Origin: Rugamonas brunnea
GTDB taxonomy: Bacteria; Pseudomonadota; Gammaproteobacteria; Burkholderiales; Burkholderiaceae_D
Assembly: GCF_014042345.1 (NCBI RefSeq)
Contig: NZ_JACEZT010000005.1
Span: 186,001 to 250,000 of the forward strand
Direction: 5' to 3'
DNA length: 64,000 nt
The position numbers were made by a program, and so were the translations under genes. Positions 36,085 through 44,931 of the stretch are shown one piece after another; the first letter of the stretch is position 1, and each line of letters starts with the position of its first letter. Under the pieces are notes generated by a model. That model made no database searches and had not been told where the DNA came from. It saw nothing but the letters and a program-made list of their open reading frames with translations.

Positions 36085-37776
36085 ATGGCTTCCCCCAACG
36101 ATAACGTCAGCATGGCGCTGTTCTGCGATTTTGAAAACGTGGCGCTCGGTGTGCGCGACGCCAATTACGACAAGTTCGATATCAAGCCGGTGCTGGAGCG
36201 CCTGCTGCTCAAGGGCAGCATCGTCGTCAAGAAGGCTTACTGCGACTGGGACCGCTACAAGGGCTTCAAGGCGCCCATGCACGAGGCGAACTTCGAGCTG
36301 ATCGAGATCCCCCACGTGCGCCAGTCCGGCAAGAACTCGGCCGACATCCGCATGGTGGTCGACGCGCTCGACCTGTGCTACACCAAGTCGCACGTGGACA
36401 CCTTCGTCATCATCTCGGGCGATTCCGATTTTTCGCCGCTCGTTTCGAAGCTGCGCGAGAACGCCAAGAAGGTGATCGGCGTGGGCGTCAAGCAGTCCAC
36501 CTCCGACCTGCTGGTGGCCAACTGCGATGAATTCATCTTCTACGATGACCTGGTGCGCGAAAGCCGCCGCGCCGCCAAGCGTGATTCGCGCGACGCGCAG
36601 CCTGCCGTCAAGCGCACGCCCGAGGAGGAAACCCGCCGCCGCGAGGAGATGGAGAAGCGCCGCAACCAGGCAATGGAAATCGTGGTTGGCACCTTCGACG
36701 CGCTGGTGTCCGAGCGCGGCGACAGCGGCAAGATCTGGGCCTCCGTGCTCAAGGAAGCGATCAAGCGCCGCAAGCCCGATTTCAGCGAGTCGTACTACGG
36801 TTTCCGCACCTTCGGCAACCTGCTGGAGGAAGCGCGCGCGCGTGGCCTGCTGGAGTTCGGCCGCGATGAGAAATCGGGCGCCTATGTGTACCGCAGCAGC
36901 GGCGCGGCCAATGGCCACGGGCTGGCCGACGGTGCCGGCGTAACGGAAGCGGCCGCGCCTGCGGAAACGGTGGAAGCACCGCGCCAGGAAGGCCGACACG
37001 AAGGCCGCCAGGATGGCCGCCGTGGTCGCGGCCGTGGCCGTGGCCAGTCCGGCCGCCATGGCGAGCGTGCCGAGCGCGCCGACGAAAGCGCTTCGGAACT
37101 GGTGATGGATGCCGAACCGGAAGTGCTGGACGCGGAACCGTTCGAGGTGGTGGATGTGGTCGAAGTGGTGGAACTGGTCGAAGTGCTGGCCCCGGCCGAT
37201 GAAGGCGAGGTGGTCGCCGACGCCGACATCATCGACGCGGAAGTGGTCGAGCCGCGCCAGGAAGGTCGTCATGGCCGTGGCAAGCGCGGTGGCCGCAAGC
37301 AGGCCGAGCGCAAGGGCGGCAAGGCAGCGGCCAGCGCGGTGGACACCGTGGCGGCGCAGTCGCCCGCGTCGGCGGAGCATGTGGCGCCGGCGCACGACGC
37401 CAGCCAGGCGGTGGACGCCGAAGCCGCCCAAGCGGTGGAGCCGGACGCCGCTGCGGCGCAAGTCAGCGACGCCGAACCAGCCAAGCCAGCCAAAGCCGCC
37501 AAACCGCCAGCCAAGGGCGCCCGCGCCACCAAGGCCGCCGCCAAGAAGAAGGCTGCGACCAAGGACAAGGCGAAACCAGCCGCTGAAGCGGCGGACGTGG
37601 TGGAGGCTGCTCCGGCTGCTGCACCGTCCACCGAACCGGCAGCGGCAGCGGAGGCGCCATCGGCCGCCAGCCACGATGCGGAGGTGCCAGCCAAGGCAGC
37701 GAAGCCCGCCAAGTCAGACCGTAAGCCCCAGCCGCGCGGCCGTCGTCCGCGCAAGGACGCCAAGTCCGAAGCGTAA
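36085..37776 (+). CDS. NYN-domain (LabA/PIN-like) ribonuclease-like protein with OST-HTH/LOTUS domain
   Basis: 563 aa. The NYN domain spans about residues 5-160: acidic residues in ALFCDFENVALG, SADIRMVVDALDL and IISGDSDFSPLV form the PIN-like metal site. An OST-HTH/LOTUS domain follows at about 210-270 (IWASVLKEAIKRRKPDF and YGFRTFGNLLEEAR), predicted to bind RNA. The last ~280 residues are low complexity: Arg/Gly-rich (RRGRGRGRGQSG), then acidic, then Ala/Lys/Pro-rich. RNA cleavage or RNA-binding regulation is likely from domain content. A -10-like TATAAT lies at 36013-36018 without a clear -35. Confidence 0.85.
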   Translation: MASPNDNVSMALFCDFENVALGVRDANYDKFDIKPVLERLLLKGSIVVKKAYCDWDRYKGFKAPMHEANFELIEIPHVRQSGKNSADIRMVVDALDLCYTKSHVDTFVIISGDSDFSPLVSKLRENAKKVIGVGVKQSTSDLLVANCDEFIFYDDLVRESRRAAKRDSRDAQPAVKRTPEEETRRREEMEKRRNQAMEIVVGTFDALVSERGDSGKIWASVLKEAIKRRKPDFSESYYGFRTFGNLLEEARARGLLEFGRDEKSGAYVYRSSGAANGHGLADGAGVTEAAAPAETVEAPRQEGRHEGRQDGRRGRGRGRGQSGRHGERAERADESASELVMDAEPEVLDAEPFEVVDVVEVVELVEVLAPADEGEVVADADIIDAEVVEPRQEGRHGRGKRGGRKQAERKGGKAAASAVDTVAAQSPASAEHVAPAHDASQAVDAEAAQAVEPDAAAAQVSDAEPAKPAKAAKPPAKGARATKAAAKKKAATKDKAKPAAEAADVVEAAPAAAPSTEPAAAAEAPSAASHDAEVPAKAAKPAKSDRKPQPRGRRPRKDAKSEA

Positions 37777-37783
37777 GCTTTCC

Positions 37784-37805
37784 TGCTCCGCCGCCCGGCG
37801 GAGCA
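37784..37805. repeat. Perfect 9-bp hairpin after the NYN gene
   Basis: TGCTCCGCC (37784-37792) and GGCGGAGCA (37797-37805) flank a 4-nt loop, 8 nt past the stop. No T-run follows, so intrinsic termination is doubtful. It may protect the 3' end of the transcript. Confidence 0.5.
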
Positions 37806-37853
37806 CAGTGGTCCAGCGGCCACGTTCAGGTATCACGTCAGGTAACGCGTCAA

Positions 37854-37879
37854 GGTGTCAGGCCCCACGGTCTGACACC
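37854..37879. repeat. REP-like palindrome between the NYN and MOSC genes
   Basis: GGTGTCAG (37854-37861) and CTGACACC (37872-37879) pair perfectly around GCCCCACGGT. It is intergenic and GC-rich. From memory, similar GGTGTCAG-type palindromes are common between genes in Oxalobacteraceae, so it may be a dispersed repeat. I found no second copy in this window. Confidence 0.4.
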
Positions 37880-37950
37880 CTGCGCACTTTCTGCCATACT
37901 TCACTTTTGGACAACCTTGCCACGGCGCCCACCCCGCCGCCACGTTCCGT

Positions 37951-38805
37951 ATGCCTACGCTGACCGCCATCACCCTCTATCCGATCAAATCCTGCGCCGG
38001 CCTGTCGCTGCAGGAAGCCACGCTGACCGAAGCGGGTCTGATGACCCAGCACATCTACGACCGCGAATGGATGGTGGTCGACGGGGAAGGGCGCTTCATG
38101 ACCCAGCGCGAGCATCCGCGCATGGCCCTGATCGTGCCGCGCCTGAAGGGGGAAACGCTGGAGCTGCGCGCGCCCGGCATGCTGCGGCTGGAGATCCCGC
38201 TGGGCCTGCCCCATCCCGACGACGCCGTCGCGCGCACCGTGCAGGTGTGGGACGACAGCGTGCTGGCCTACGACTGCGACGAGCTCACGGCCACCTGGTT
38301 CAGCAACGCCATCGGCGTGCCGTGCCGGCTGGTGCGCTTCCACGCGGACGCGCTGCGCAAGGTCAGCGAAAAATGGACCAACGGCGTGGCCGCCACCACG
38401 CTGTTCTCGGACGGCTACCCGGTGCTGGTGGCGGGCGCCGCCTCGCTGGACGACCTCAACGCGCGCCTGGTGGCGGCCGGCCGTGCACCGGTCCCCATGA
38501 ACCGCTTCCGGCCCAACCTCGTCATCGCCGGCCTGGAAGCGTTCGAGGAAGACTACGCGGCCGCCTACCGGCTGGGCGAGGCGGAACTGCGGCCCGTCAA
38601 GCCGTGCTCGCGCTGCCCCATCCCGTCCGTGGACCAGGATACGGCCGAGATCGGCCCCGACCCGGTGGACCTGTTGCGCAGCTACCGCGCCAAGCCGGAG
38701 CTCGATGGCGCCATCTGCTTCGGCATGAACGCCATCGTCGTGGCCGGCGACGGGCAGCGTATCCGGCTGGGGCAGGAAGTCGATGTTGAATTGGCGTTTT
38801 TGTAA
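37951..38805 (+). CDS. MOSC-domain protein (YcbX-like)
   Basis: 284 aa. The N-terminal beta-barrel opens LTAITLYPIKSCAGLSLQ, the hallmark of MOSC_N. The MOSC domain follows, with RFRPNLVI and the conserved Cys in VKPCSRCPIPSVDQDT. MOSC proteins handle molybdenum-cofactor-bound sulfur; E. coli YcbX detoxifies N-hydroxylated bases with Moco. It lacks the C-terminal ferredoxin domain of YcbX, so it needs another electron donor. No molybdenum genes are nearby. Confidence 0.88.
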   Translation: MPTLTAITLYPIKSCAGLSLQEATLTEAGLMTQHIYDREWMVVDGEGRFMTQREHPRMALIVPRLKGETLELRAPGMLRLEIPLGLPHPDDAVARTVQVWDDSVLAYDCDELTATWFSNAIGVPCRLVRFHADALRKVSEKWTNGVAATTLFSDGYPVLVAGAASLDDLNARLVAAGRAPVPMNRFRPNLVIAGLEAFEEDYAAAYRLGEAELRPVKPCSRCPIPSVDQDTAEIGPDPVDLLRSYRAKPELDGAICFGMNAIVVAGDGQRIRLGQEVDVELAFL

Positions 38806-38935
38806 TTGAATTTACTTTTTGGCATTTCCAACCATCCTTTCTTGGCGTAATGTTGTGACTTGCCGGATGATAAATTCCCGTATCAATCCGGCACGGTCAC
38901 CGGTCGTAGTCGCTATCGAGTAAGGGTTGGTTGTT

Positions 38936-40105
38936 ATGACGCACACTGTCACAGGCGCGATGCCGTCCCACGCTGATCCCGCCACGCGGGCCGGCGAGCT
39001 GGCGGCGGAGAACCAGGCGTTGCGCGCGCGCATGGCCTATCTGCTGGAGCAGGCCGAGCGCAACCACTCGATCATGTGCCGCCACCAGGCGTTCGACCTC
39101 GACATCGTGGGCGCCGCCACCTTCCCCGAGCTGGTGGGCACCATCTTCCGCAACCTGCCCGTGATCTCGGAACTGGAAAGCGTGACGCTGACCCTGGTCG
39201 ACGAGGGCGCCGACATCCGCACCGTGATGGGCAAGCTGGGCGTGGTGTTTGCCGATTTCCCCAACCTGATTTTCGTCGAGCAGATCGATGAACTGGGCTT
39301 CGACCTGGGCCGGCGCAACGCCAGCACGCCGGCGCCCAAGCCGCTGCTGGGCATGTACGATCCCGTGCGCCATGCGCTGCCGTTCCCCAACCCGCCGGCC
39401 GGCCTGCAAAGCGTGGCGCTGGTGCCGCTGATGCGCAACAAGCGCATCATCGGCTGCCTCAACCTGGGCAGCGTGGACCCGACCCGTTTCACGCCCAGCC
39501 TGGGTACCGACTTCATCGAGCACATGGCGTCCATCATCGCCATCTGCCTGGAAAACGTGATCAGCAACGAGATGCTCAAGTACATCGGCCTGACCGATTC
39601 GCTGACGGGCGTCTACAACCGGCGCTACCTGGACCGGCGCCTGCTGGAGGAGATCGCGCGCGCGCGGCGCCAGCGCTATCCGGTCTCGCTGATGTTCATC
39701 GACATCGACCATTTCAAGCGCGTCAACGACACCGTCGGCCACCAGGGCGGCGACGACGTGCTGCGCGAAGTGGCGGGCCGCATCAAGGACGAGCTGCGCC
39801 TGTCGGACGCGCTGGCCCGTTTCGGCGGCGAGGAGTTCGTGGTGCTGCTGATCGACGCGGACCTCGACAGCGCCGCCTTCGTGGCCGAGCGCATCCGCGC
39901 CAGCATTGCTGGCACCCTGATCAGCCTGACGCAGGAAGTGCGTTTGTCCGTCACCGTCTCGATCGGCGTGGCCTGCCTCGATCCGGACCTGGCCGTGGGC
40001 GAACCGGAACTGGTGGCGCGCGACCTGCTCTCGCGGGCGGACGGCGCCCTGTACCAGGCCAAGGCGGGCGGGCGCAACCGCGTGATCCGTTACTTGCCGA
40101 CCTAG
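38936..40105 (+). CDS. Diguanylate cyclase with N-terminal DUF484/GAF-like domain
   Basis: 389 aa from the ATG at 38936, with AAGGG 9 nt upstream. Residues ~10-35 are a short coiled coil, and ~45-215 form a DUF484-like GAF sensory domain (AATFPELVGTIFRNLP onward). The GGDEF domain follows, with active site ARFGGEEFVVLL. An intact inhibitory I-site RLSD lies five residues before GGEEF, so product feedback is expected. It makes c-di-GMP from GTP in the cytoplasm; there is no membrane segment. It stands alone between a MOSC gene and the toxin-antitoxin pair. Confidence 0.9.
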   Translation: MTHTVTGAMPSHADPATRAGELAAENQALRARMAYLLEQAERNHSIMCRHQAFDLDIVGAATFPELVGTIFRNLPVISELESVTLTLVDEGADIRTVMGKLGVVFADFPNLIFVEQIDELGFDLGRRNASTPAPKPLLGMYDPVRHALPFPNPPAGLQSVALVPLMRNKRIIGCLNLGSVDPTRFTPSLGTDFIEHMASIIAICLENVISNEMLKYIGLTDSLTGVYNRRYLDRRLLEEIARARRQRYPVSLMFIDIDHFKRVNDTVGHQGGDDVLREVAGRIKDELRLSDALARFGGEEFVVLLIDADLDSAAFVAERIRASIAGTLISLTQEVRLSVTVSIGVACLDPDLAVGEPELVARDLLSRADGALYQAKAGGRNRVIRYLPT

Positions 40106-40226
40106 GCGTCGGTTTGCGCCATCCCATCCGGGCACGCGCCTGAAATTGCGGGGCCGTTCGATCAGGGGTATATTCCGGTATATGTCTCGTCTCATTTGAG
40201 CTGTGCTATTGAGCCAAAGGAGTCAT

Positions 40227-40739
40227 ATGTCTTCGGTCAGCAAATCATTGGCGGTGCAGCCACCACCACCGCCACAGCCGGCGCCACCCACGCACTCGGG
40301 CGCGGCCCCTACCTCCGAGTTCATCGACGTCTTCAACTTGCCGCCTCAGGAGCGGATTGCGCTCATCCGCGGTGGCGTGCCGGCCCGGGATGTCGGCCGG
40401 CTCGCCAAGAGCATGCGGGTGGTCAAGGAAGTATTGATTGCATCGCTGGGCATCCCGCGCGCGACGCTCAGCCGCAAGGAACGCGCCGCCAGCGCGCTCT
40501 CGCCCGACGAATCCGAACGGCTGCTCGGGGTCAAGGCGCTGATCGGCCAGGTGCAGGCCATGGTCCAAGAATCGGGCGATCCCGCAGGATTCGACGCGGC
40601 GCATTGGGTGGCCGAGTGGCTCCATCAGCCGTTGCCGGCGCTGGGTGGACTACCGCCGGCCAGTTACCTGGACACGGTGGAGGGCCAAAAGCTGGTCGCC
40701 ACTCTGCTGGCGATGACGCAGTCGGGCGCATACGCATGA
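40227..40739 (+). CDS. Xre/MbcA/ParS-type antitoxin (DUF2384)
   Basis: 170 aa from the ATG at 40227, with AGGAG 4 nt upstream. A proline-rich start (QPPPPPQPAPP) precedes an Xre-like helical region (VKEVLIASLGIPRATLSRKE) and the C-terminal DUF2384 toxin-binding domain (AAHWVAEWLHQPLPALGG and the following helix). It should neutralise the RES toxin and bind the operon promoter. The stop overlaps the toxin ATG by 4 nt, the usual order for this family. Confidence 0.88.
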   Translation: MSSVSKSLAVQPPPPPQPAPPTHSGAAPTSEFIDVFNLPPQERIALIRGGVPARDVGRLAKSMRVVKEVLIASLGIPRATLSRKERAASALSPDESERLLGVKALIGQVQAMVQESGDPAGFDAAHWVAEWLHQPLPALGGLPPASYLDTVEGQKLVATLLAMTQSGAYA

Positions 40740-41206
40740 CGGTGCCGGTCTGGCGGATCGCCGTCGAAGCGCCCGCCTGTTCGGCCGACGATATGACTGG
40801 TGCCGGGGCGAAGCGTTCCGGCGGGCGCTGGAACAGCCCCGGCACCGCCATGCTCTACTGCGCCGAGAACATCGCCCTGGCCGCGTTGGAGACGCTCAGT
40901 TATCTGCGGGCCGGCGCGTTGCCATTTAACCGTTTTCTGGTGCGGATCGACGTACCGCAAGCCATCTGGGACCGGCGTGTGACGCTCGATCCCTTGCCCG
41001 GAGGCTGGGATGCCGTGCCGGCGGGGCGCGTCAGTCGTGCTGCCGGCGACGCCTGGGCCGCCAGCAAGCGCTCCGCGTTGCTCGCGGTGCCGTCGGTGAT
41101 CGTGCCCGATGAAATGAACATCCTCGTGAATCCCCATCATCCGGACGTTGCGTCGATGGCGGCGCATGTGCTGAAACGATGGGTTTATGATCCGAGGTTT
41201 TTTTAA
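40736..41206 (+). CDS. RES-domain toxin (NAD+ phosphorylase / ADP-ribosyltransferase family)
   Basis: 156 aa, start overlapping the antitoxin stop (ATGA). RES domains are named for conserved Arg, Glu and Ser. The Arg is in GGRWNSPG (R31), Glu candidates are in YCAENIALAALETLSY, and the Ser is in VPSVIVPDEMN. Characterised members either break down NAD+ (MbcT type) or ADP-ribosylate Prs (ParT type); which applies cannot be decided here. All key residues are present, so the toxin looks intact. Confidence 0.9.
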   Translation: MTVPVWRIAVEAPACSADDMTGAGAKRSGGRWNSPGTAMLYCAENIALAALETLSYLRAGALPFNRFLVRIDVPQAIWDRRVTLDPLPGGWDAVPAGRVSRAAGDAWAASKRSALLAVPSVIVPDEMNILVNPHHPDVASMAAHVLKRWVYDPRFF

Positions 41207-41276
41207 CGCCAAGCGAACGGCGATCCGCATGCGCTGTGGCAGGTGAACGCCGCGCGCAGTTTCATTGCCGGGCAGC

Positions 41277-43256
41277 TCAGCGCAGCAAGCGGTTCTCCGC
41301 CCGGCTGACGGCGTCCGCCGCGCCGCGCACCACCACCACGTCGTCGGGCGCCAGCATGGTTTGCGGTTCCACTTCCAGCCGGCCCATGCCGCGCCGGATG
41401 CTGGCCACTTCCGCGCCCGTGTCCTCAAGATGGAGCTCGCCGAGCGATTTGCCGATGGCGGCCGCGCCTTCGCCCAGCGTGACCGAATGCAGGCGCACCA
41501 GGTCCGCTTCCTCGTTGCTGTCGCTGGCGCCGTGGAAGTAGCCGCGCAGCGAGGCGTAGCGTTCCTCGCGCGCCGTCTGCACCCGGTGCACCACGCGCCG
41601 CAACGGCACGCCCAGCATCACCAGCGCGTGCGAGGCCAGCATCAGGCTGCCCTCCATCAGTTCCGGCACCACTTCCGTCGCCCCGGCCGCCTTCAAGCGA
41701 TCCAGGTCGGTATCGTCGTGCGAGCGCACGATCACGGGCAGGGTGGGGGCCAGCTCATGGACCAGGTGCAGCACCTTGAGCGCCGACGGCGTGCTGGCAT
41801 AGGTGATCACGACGGCGCTGGCGCGGTAGATGCCGGCCGCCACCAGGCTTTCGCGCCGGGCCGCGTCACCGTAGGACACGTGGGCGCCGGCCGTCTGCGC
41901 TTCCTGCACCCGCTCCGGGTCCAGGTCCAGTGCGTGGTAGGCGATCTTTTCCTCGCCCAGCAGGGTGGCCAGGCTCTGGCCGCTGCGGCCGAAGCCGGCC
42001 AGGATCACGTGCTTCTGGGTAGACATGGTGCGGCTGGCGATCTTGGTCAGCGCCAGCGACTGCATCATCCATTCGTTGCTCGACACCTTCATCACGATCT
42101 GGTCCGACTTGGCGATGATGAACGGCGCTGCCAGCATCGACAGCACCATCGAGGCCAGCACCACCTGCATCACGTCCGGCGCCAGCAGATGGTTTTCCCC
42201 GGCCAGGTTCAGCAGCACGAAGCCGAATTCACCGGCCTGCGCCAGCGCCAGGCCGGTGCGCAGGGCCACGCCGTCGGTGGCGCCGTACACCTTGGCCAGT
42301 CCCGCGATCAGCGCGAACTTGAGCAGCACGGGTCCGACCAGCAACAGCAGCACCAGCCACCAGTTCTCCAGCACCAGGCGCACGTTGAGCAGCATGCCGA
42401 TGGTGATGAAGAACAGGCCCAGCAGCACGTCGCGGAACGGCTTGATGTCCTCCTCGACCTGGTGCTTGTATTCGGTCTCCGAGATCAGCATGCCGGCCAC
42501 GAACGCGCCCAAGGCCAGCGACAGGCCGGCCCGCTCCGTGATCCAGGCCGCGCCCAGCGTCACCAGCAGCAGATTGAGCATGAACAGTTCCTGCGAGCGG
42601 CGCTTGACGACGATGGTGAACCAGCCGCGCATCAGCTTCTGGCCCAGGAACAGCAACAGCACCAGCACGCCCACGGCCTTCACGCCGGCCCAGCCCAGCG
42701 TTTCGAGCAGGCGGTCTGGCTGTTCGGTCAGCGAGGGGATCAGGATCAGCAGCGGCACCACGGCCAGGTCCTGGAACAGCAGGATGCCGATGATCTTGCG
42801 GCCGTGGGCGCTTTCCAGTTCCAATCGTTCGGTCAGCATCTTGGAGACGATGGCGGTGGACGACATGGCCATGGTCGCGCCCAGCGCCAGCGCGCCTTGC
42901 CAGCCCAGGTGCAGGCTGGCCGGCAGCACGTGGCCGATGGCCCAGCCAAAGCCCATGGCCAGCGCGATGGTCAGTCCCACCTGCGCCATGCCCAGCCCGA
43001 ACACGATGTTGCGCATGGCCATCAGCTTGGCGGTGGAGAATTCCAGCCCGATCGAGAACATCAGGAACACGACGCCGAACTCGGCCAGCGTCTGGCTGGC
43101 CTCGTTCTGTTCGGCCAGGCCGAGGGCGTGGGGGCCGATCAGGATGCCCACGGCCAGGTAGCCCAGCATGGGCGGCATGTGCATCATCCGGAATGCGACC
43201 ACGCCGAGCACGGCCGCGCCCAGCAGCAAGAGAGTCAGTTCCAGGGATGAAAACAT
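41277..43256 (-). CDS. KefB/KefC-type monovalent cation:proton antiporter (CPA2)
   Basis: 659 aa. About 12 membrane helices over residues 1-390 form the Na+/H+ exchanger fold, with the acidic transport motif region near ISETEYKHQVEEDI and GLFFITIGM. A Rossmann RCK/TrkA-N domain follows (VILAGFGRSGQSLATLL near residue 420), then a TrkA-C domain (LHLEDTGAEVASIRRG) at the end. It probably exports K+ in exchange for H+. The glutathione-specific ancillary gene kefF/G is not adjacent. Divergent from kdsD with a 95-nt gap. Confidence 0.9.
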   Translation of the reverse strand: MFSSLELTLLLLGAAVLGVVAFRMMHMPPMLGYLAVGILIGPHALGLAEQNEASQTLAEFGVVFLMFSIGLEFSTAKLMAMRNIVFGLGMAQVGLTIALAMGFGWAIGHVLPASLHLGWQGALALGATMAMSSTAIVSKMLTERLELESAHGRKIIGILLFQDLAVVPLLILIPSLTEQPDRLLETLGWAGVKAVGVLVLLLFLGQKLMRGWFTIVVKRRSQELFMLNLLLVTLGAAWITERAGLSLALGAFVAGMLISETEYKHQVEEDIKPFRDVLLGLFFITIGMLLNVRLVLENWWLVLLLLVGPVLLKFALIAGLAKVYGATDGVALRTGLALAQAGEFGFVLLNLAGENHLLAPDVMQVVLASMVLSMLAAPFIIAKSDQIVMKVSSNEWMMQSLALTKIASRTMSTQKHVILAGFGRSGQSLATLLGEEKIAYHALDLDPERVQEAQTAGAHVSYGDAARRESLVAAGIYRASAVVITYASTPSALKVLHLVHELAPTLPVIVRSHDDTDLDRLKAAGATEVVPELMEGSLMLASHALVMLGVPLRRVVHRVQTAREERYASLRGYFHGASDSNEEADLVRLHSVTLGEGAAAIGKSLGELHLEDTGAEVASIRRGMGRLEVEPQTMLAPDDVVVVRGAADAVSRAENRLLR

Positions 43257-43351
43257 TTATTTCCGTATCATGGGTAGGGGATTCCGTTGTTTGTCAGCCT
43301 TTGTTACCACTGGCAAGTTTTTTGCTTACCCAATTCGGCTATACTTTCGGC

Positions 43352-44383
43352 ATGAGTGTAACCCATGAAAAAACAATGCTGAAAGCTTTTGATCGAATTG
43401 ACCCGGCCACCGCCAGCCGGGCGCTGGAACTGGCCCGCGAGACGCTGCAGATCGAAGGCGACGCCATCGCCGCCCTGCACGCGCGCCTGGCCACGGACGA
43501 CAGCGTGGGCCGCGCCGTGTCGCTGCTGCTCAACTGCAAAGGACGCGTCGTGGTGTCCGGCATCGGCAAGTCCGGCCACATCGCGCGCAAGATCGCCGCC
43601 ACGCTGGCCTCGACCGGCACGCCGGCCCTGTTCGTCCATCCGGCCGAGGCCGCCCACGGCGACCTGGGCATGGTGACGGCCGACGACGCCTTCATCGCCA
43701 TCTCCTACTCGGGCGAAAGCTCGGAGCTGATGGCCATCCTGCCCGTCGTCAAGCGCATGGGCAGCGCCCTGATCTCGATGACGGGCAAGCCCAACTCCAG
43801 CCTGGCGCAACTGGCTGACGTGCACCTGGACGTGTCCGTGGCCAAGGAAGCGTGCCCGCTGAACCTGGCGCCCACGGCGTCCACCACCGTCACGCTGGCG
43901 CTGGGCGACGCGCTGGCCGTGGCCCTGCTGGACCTGCGCGGCTTCAAGGAAGAGGATTTCGCCCGCTCGCATCCGGGCGGCGCGCTGGGCCGCCGTTTGC
44001 TGACCCACGTGCGCGACGTGATGCGCAGCGGCGCCGATGTGCCGCACGTGACGGCCGACGTCAAGCTGACCGACGCGCTGCTGGAAATCACCCAGAAGGG
44101 CATGGGCATGACGGCCATCGTCGACGCCGACGGCCGCCCGATCGGCGTGTTCACGGACGGCGACCTGCGCCGCATGATCGAGAAGGTGCAGGACTTCACC
44201 CAGGTCGTGATCCGCGACGTGATGCACGCCAACCCGCGCACCATCACGGCCGAGAAGCTGGCGGTGGACGCGGTGGCCGTGATGGAGCAGTTCCGCATCA
44301 ACCAGATGCTGGTGGTGGACGAGGCGGGCAAGCTGGTGGGCGCGCTGCACATCCACGACCTGACCCGCGCCAAGGTGATCTGA
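43352..44383 (+). CDS. kdsD: Arabinose-5-phosphate isomerase KdsD
   Basis: 343 aa from the ATG at 43352; an in-frame ATG at 43376 would give a length nearer the usual ~328. It converts ribulose 5-phosphate to arabinose 5-phosphate for Kdo synthesis. The SIS domain (VVSGIGKSGHIARKIAATLA, then ISYSGESSELM) is followed by two CBS domains (RDVMRSGADVPHV and RDVMHANPRTI). It heads the LPS/rpoN operon and overlaps kdsC (TGATG). Confidence 0.95.
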   Translation: MSVTHEKTMLKAFDRIDPATASRALELARETLQIEGDAIAALHARLATDDSVGRAVSLLLNCKGRVVVSGIGKSGHIARKIAATLASTGTPALFVHPAEAAHGDLGMVTADDAFIAISYSGESSELMAILPVVKRMGSALISMTGKPNSSLAQLADVHLDVSVAKEACPLNLAPTASTTVTLALGDALAVALLDLRGFKEEDFARSHPGGALGRRLLTHVRDVMRSGADVPHVTADVKLTDALLEITQKGMGMTAIVDADGRPIGVFTDGDLRRMIEKVQDFTQVVIRDVMHANPRTITAEKLAVDAVAVMEQFRINQMLVVDEAGKLVGALHIHDLTRAKVI

Positions 44384-44922
44384 TGAAGGAAGCCTACAAA
44401 CTGGAGAACGTGGCCCGCGCCGCCAAGGTCAAGCTGATGATCTTCGACGTGGACGGCGTGCTCACCGACGGCAGCCTGCACTACGGCGCCGACGGCGAGG
44501 CCCTCAAGACCTTCAATGTGCACGACGGCCTGGGCATCAAGCTGCTGCAGGAATCGGGCGTGCAGACGGCCATCATCAGCGCGCGCGTGTCGCCGCAAGT
44601 GGTCAAGCGCGCGTCCGACCTGGGCATCGCCTTCCTGCACCAGGGCGGGCACGACAAGCTCACGCCGTTCAACGCGCTGCTGGAAAAGACCGGACTGACG
44701 GCCGACCAGGTGGGCTTCATCGGCGACGACGTGGTCGACCTGCCCATCCTGACCCGGGTCGGTTTCGCGGTGGCCGTGCCCAATGGCCGCGCCGACGTGA
44801 TCGGCCGCGCCCACCATGTGACGGAAGCGTCGGGCGGCCGTGGCGCCGTGCGCGAAGTGTGCGAATTCCTGCTGCGCGCGCAGGGCAACTACGACAAGAT
44901 CATGGCGCAGTTCCTGGTCTGA
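44383..44922 (+). CDS. kdsC: 3-deoxy-D-manno-octulosonate 8-phosphate phosphatase KdsC
   Basis: 179 aa, ATG overlapping the kdsD stop. A small C0-type HAD phosphatase: motif I FDVDGVLTDGSL with nucleophile Asp and general acid Asp, motif III Lys in HDKLTPFN, motif IV GFIGDDVVDLP. It releases phosphate from Kdo 8-phosphate. Length and position after kdsD are standard. Confidence 0.95.
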   Translation: MKEAYKLENVARAAKVKLMIFDVDGVLTDGSLHYGADGEALKTFNVHDGLGIKLLQESGVQTAIISARVSPQVVKRASDLGIAFLHQGGHDKLTPFNALLEKTGLTADQVGFIGDDVVDLPILTRVGFAVAVPNGRADVIGRAHHVTEASGGRGAVREVCEFLLRAQGNYDKIMAQFLV

Positions 44923-44931
44923 GGTCCCGAT

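Noticed and set aside
41265-43250. A 661-aa plus-strand open frame opposite the cation antiporter
   Set aside because: Gln/His-rich antisense composition; the minus strand encodes the antiporter with RCK domain.
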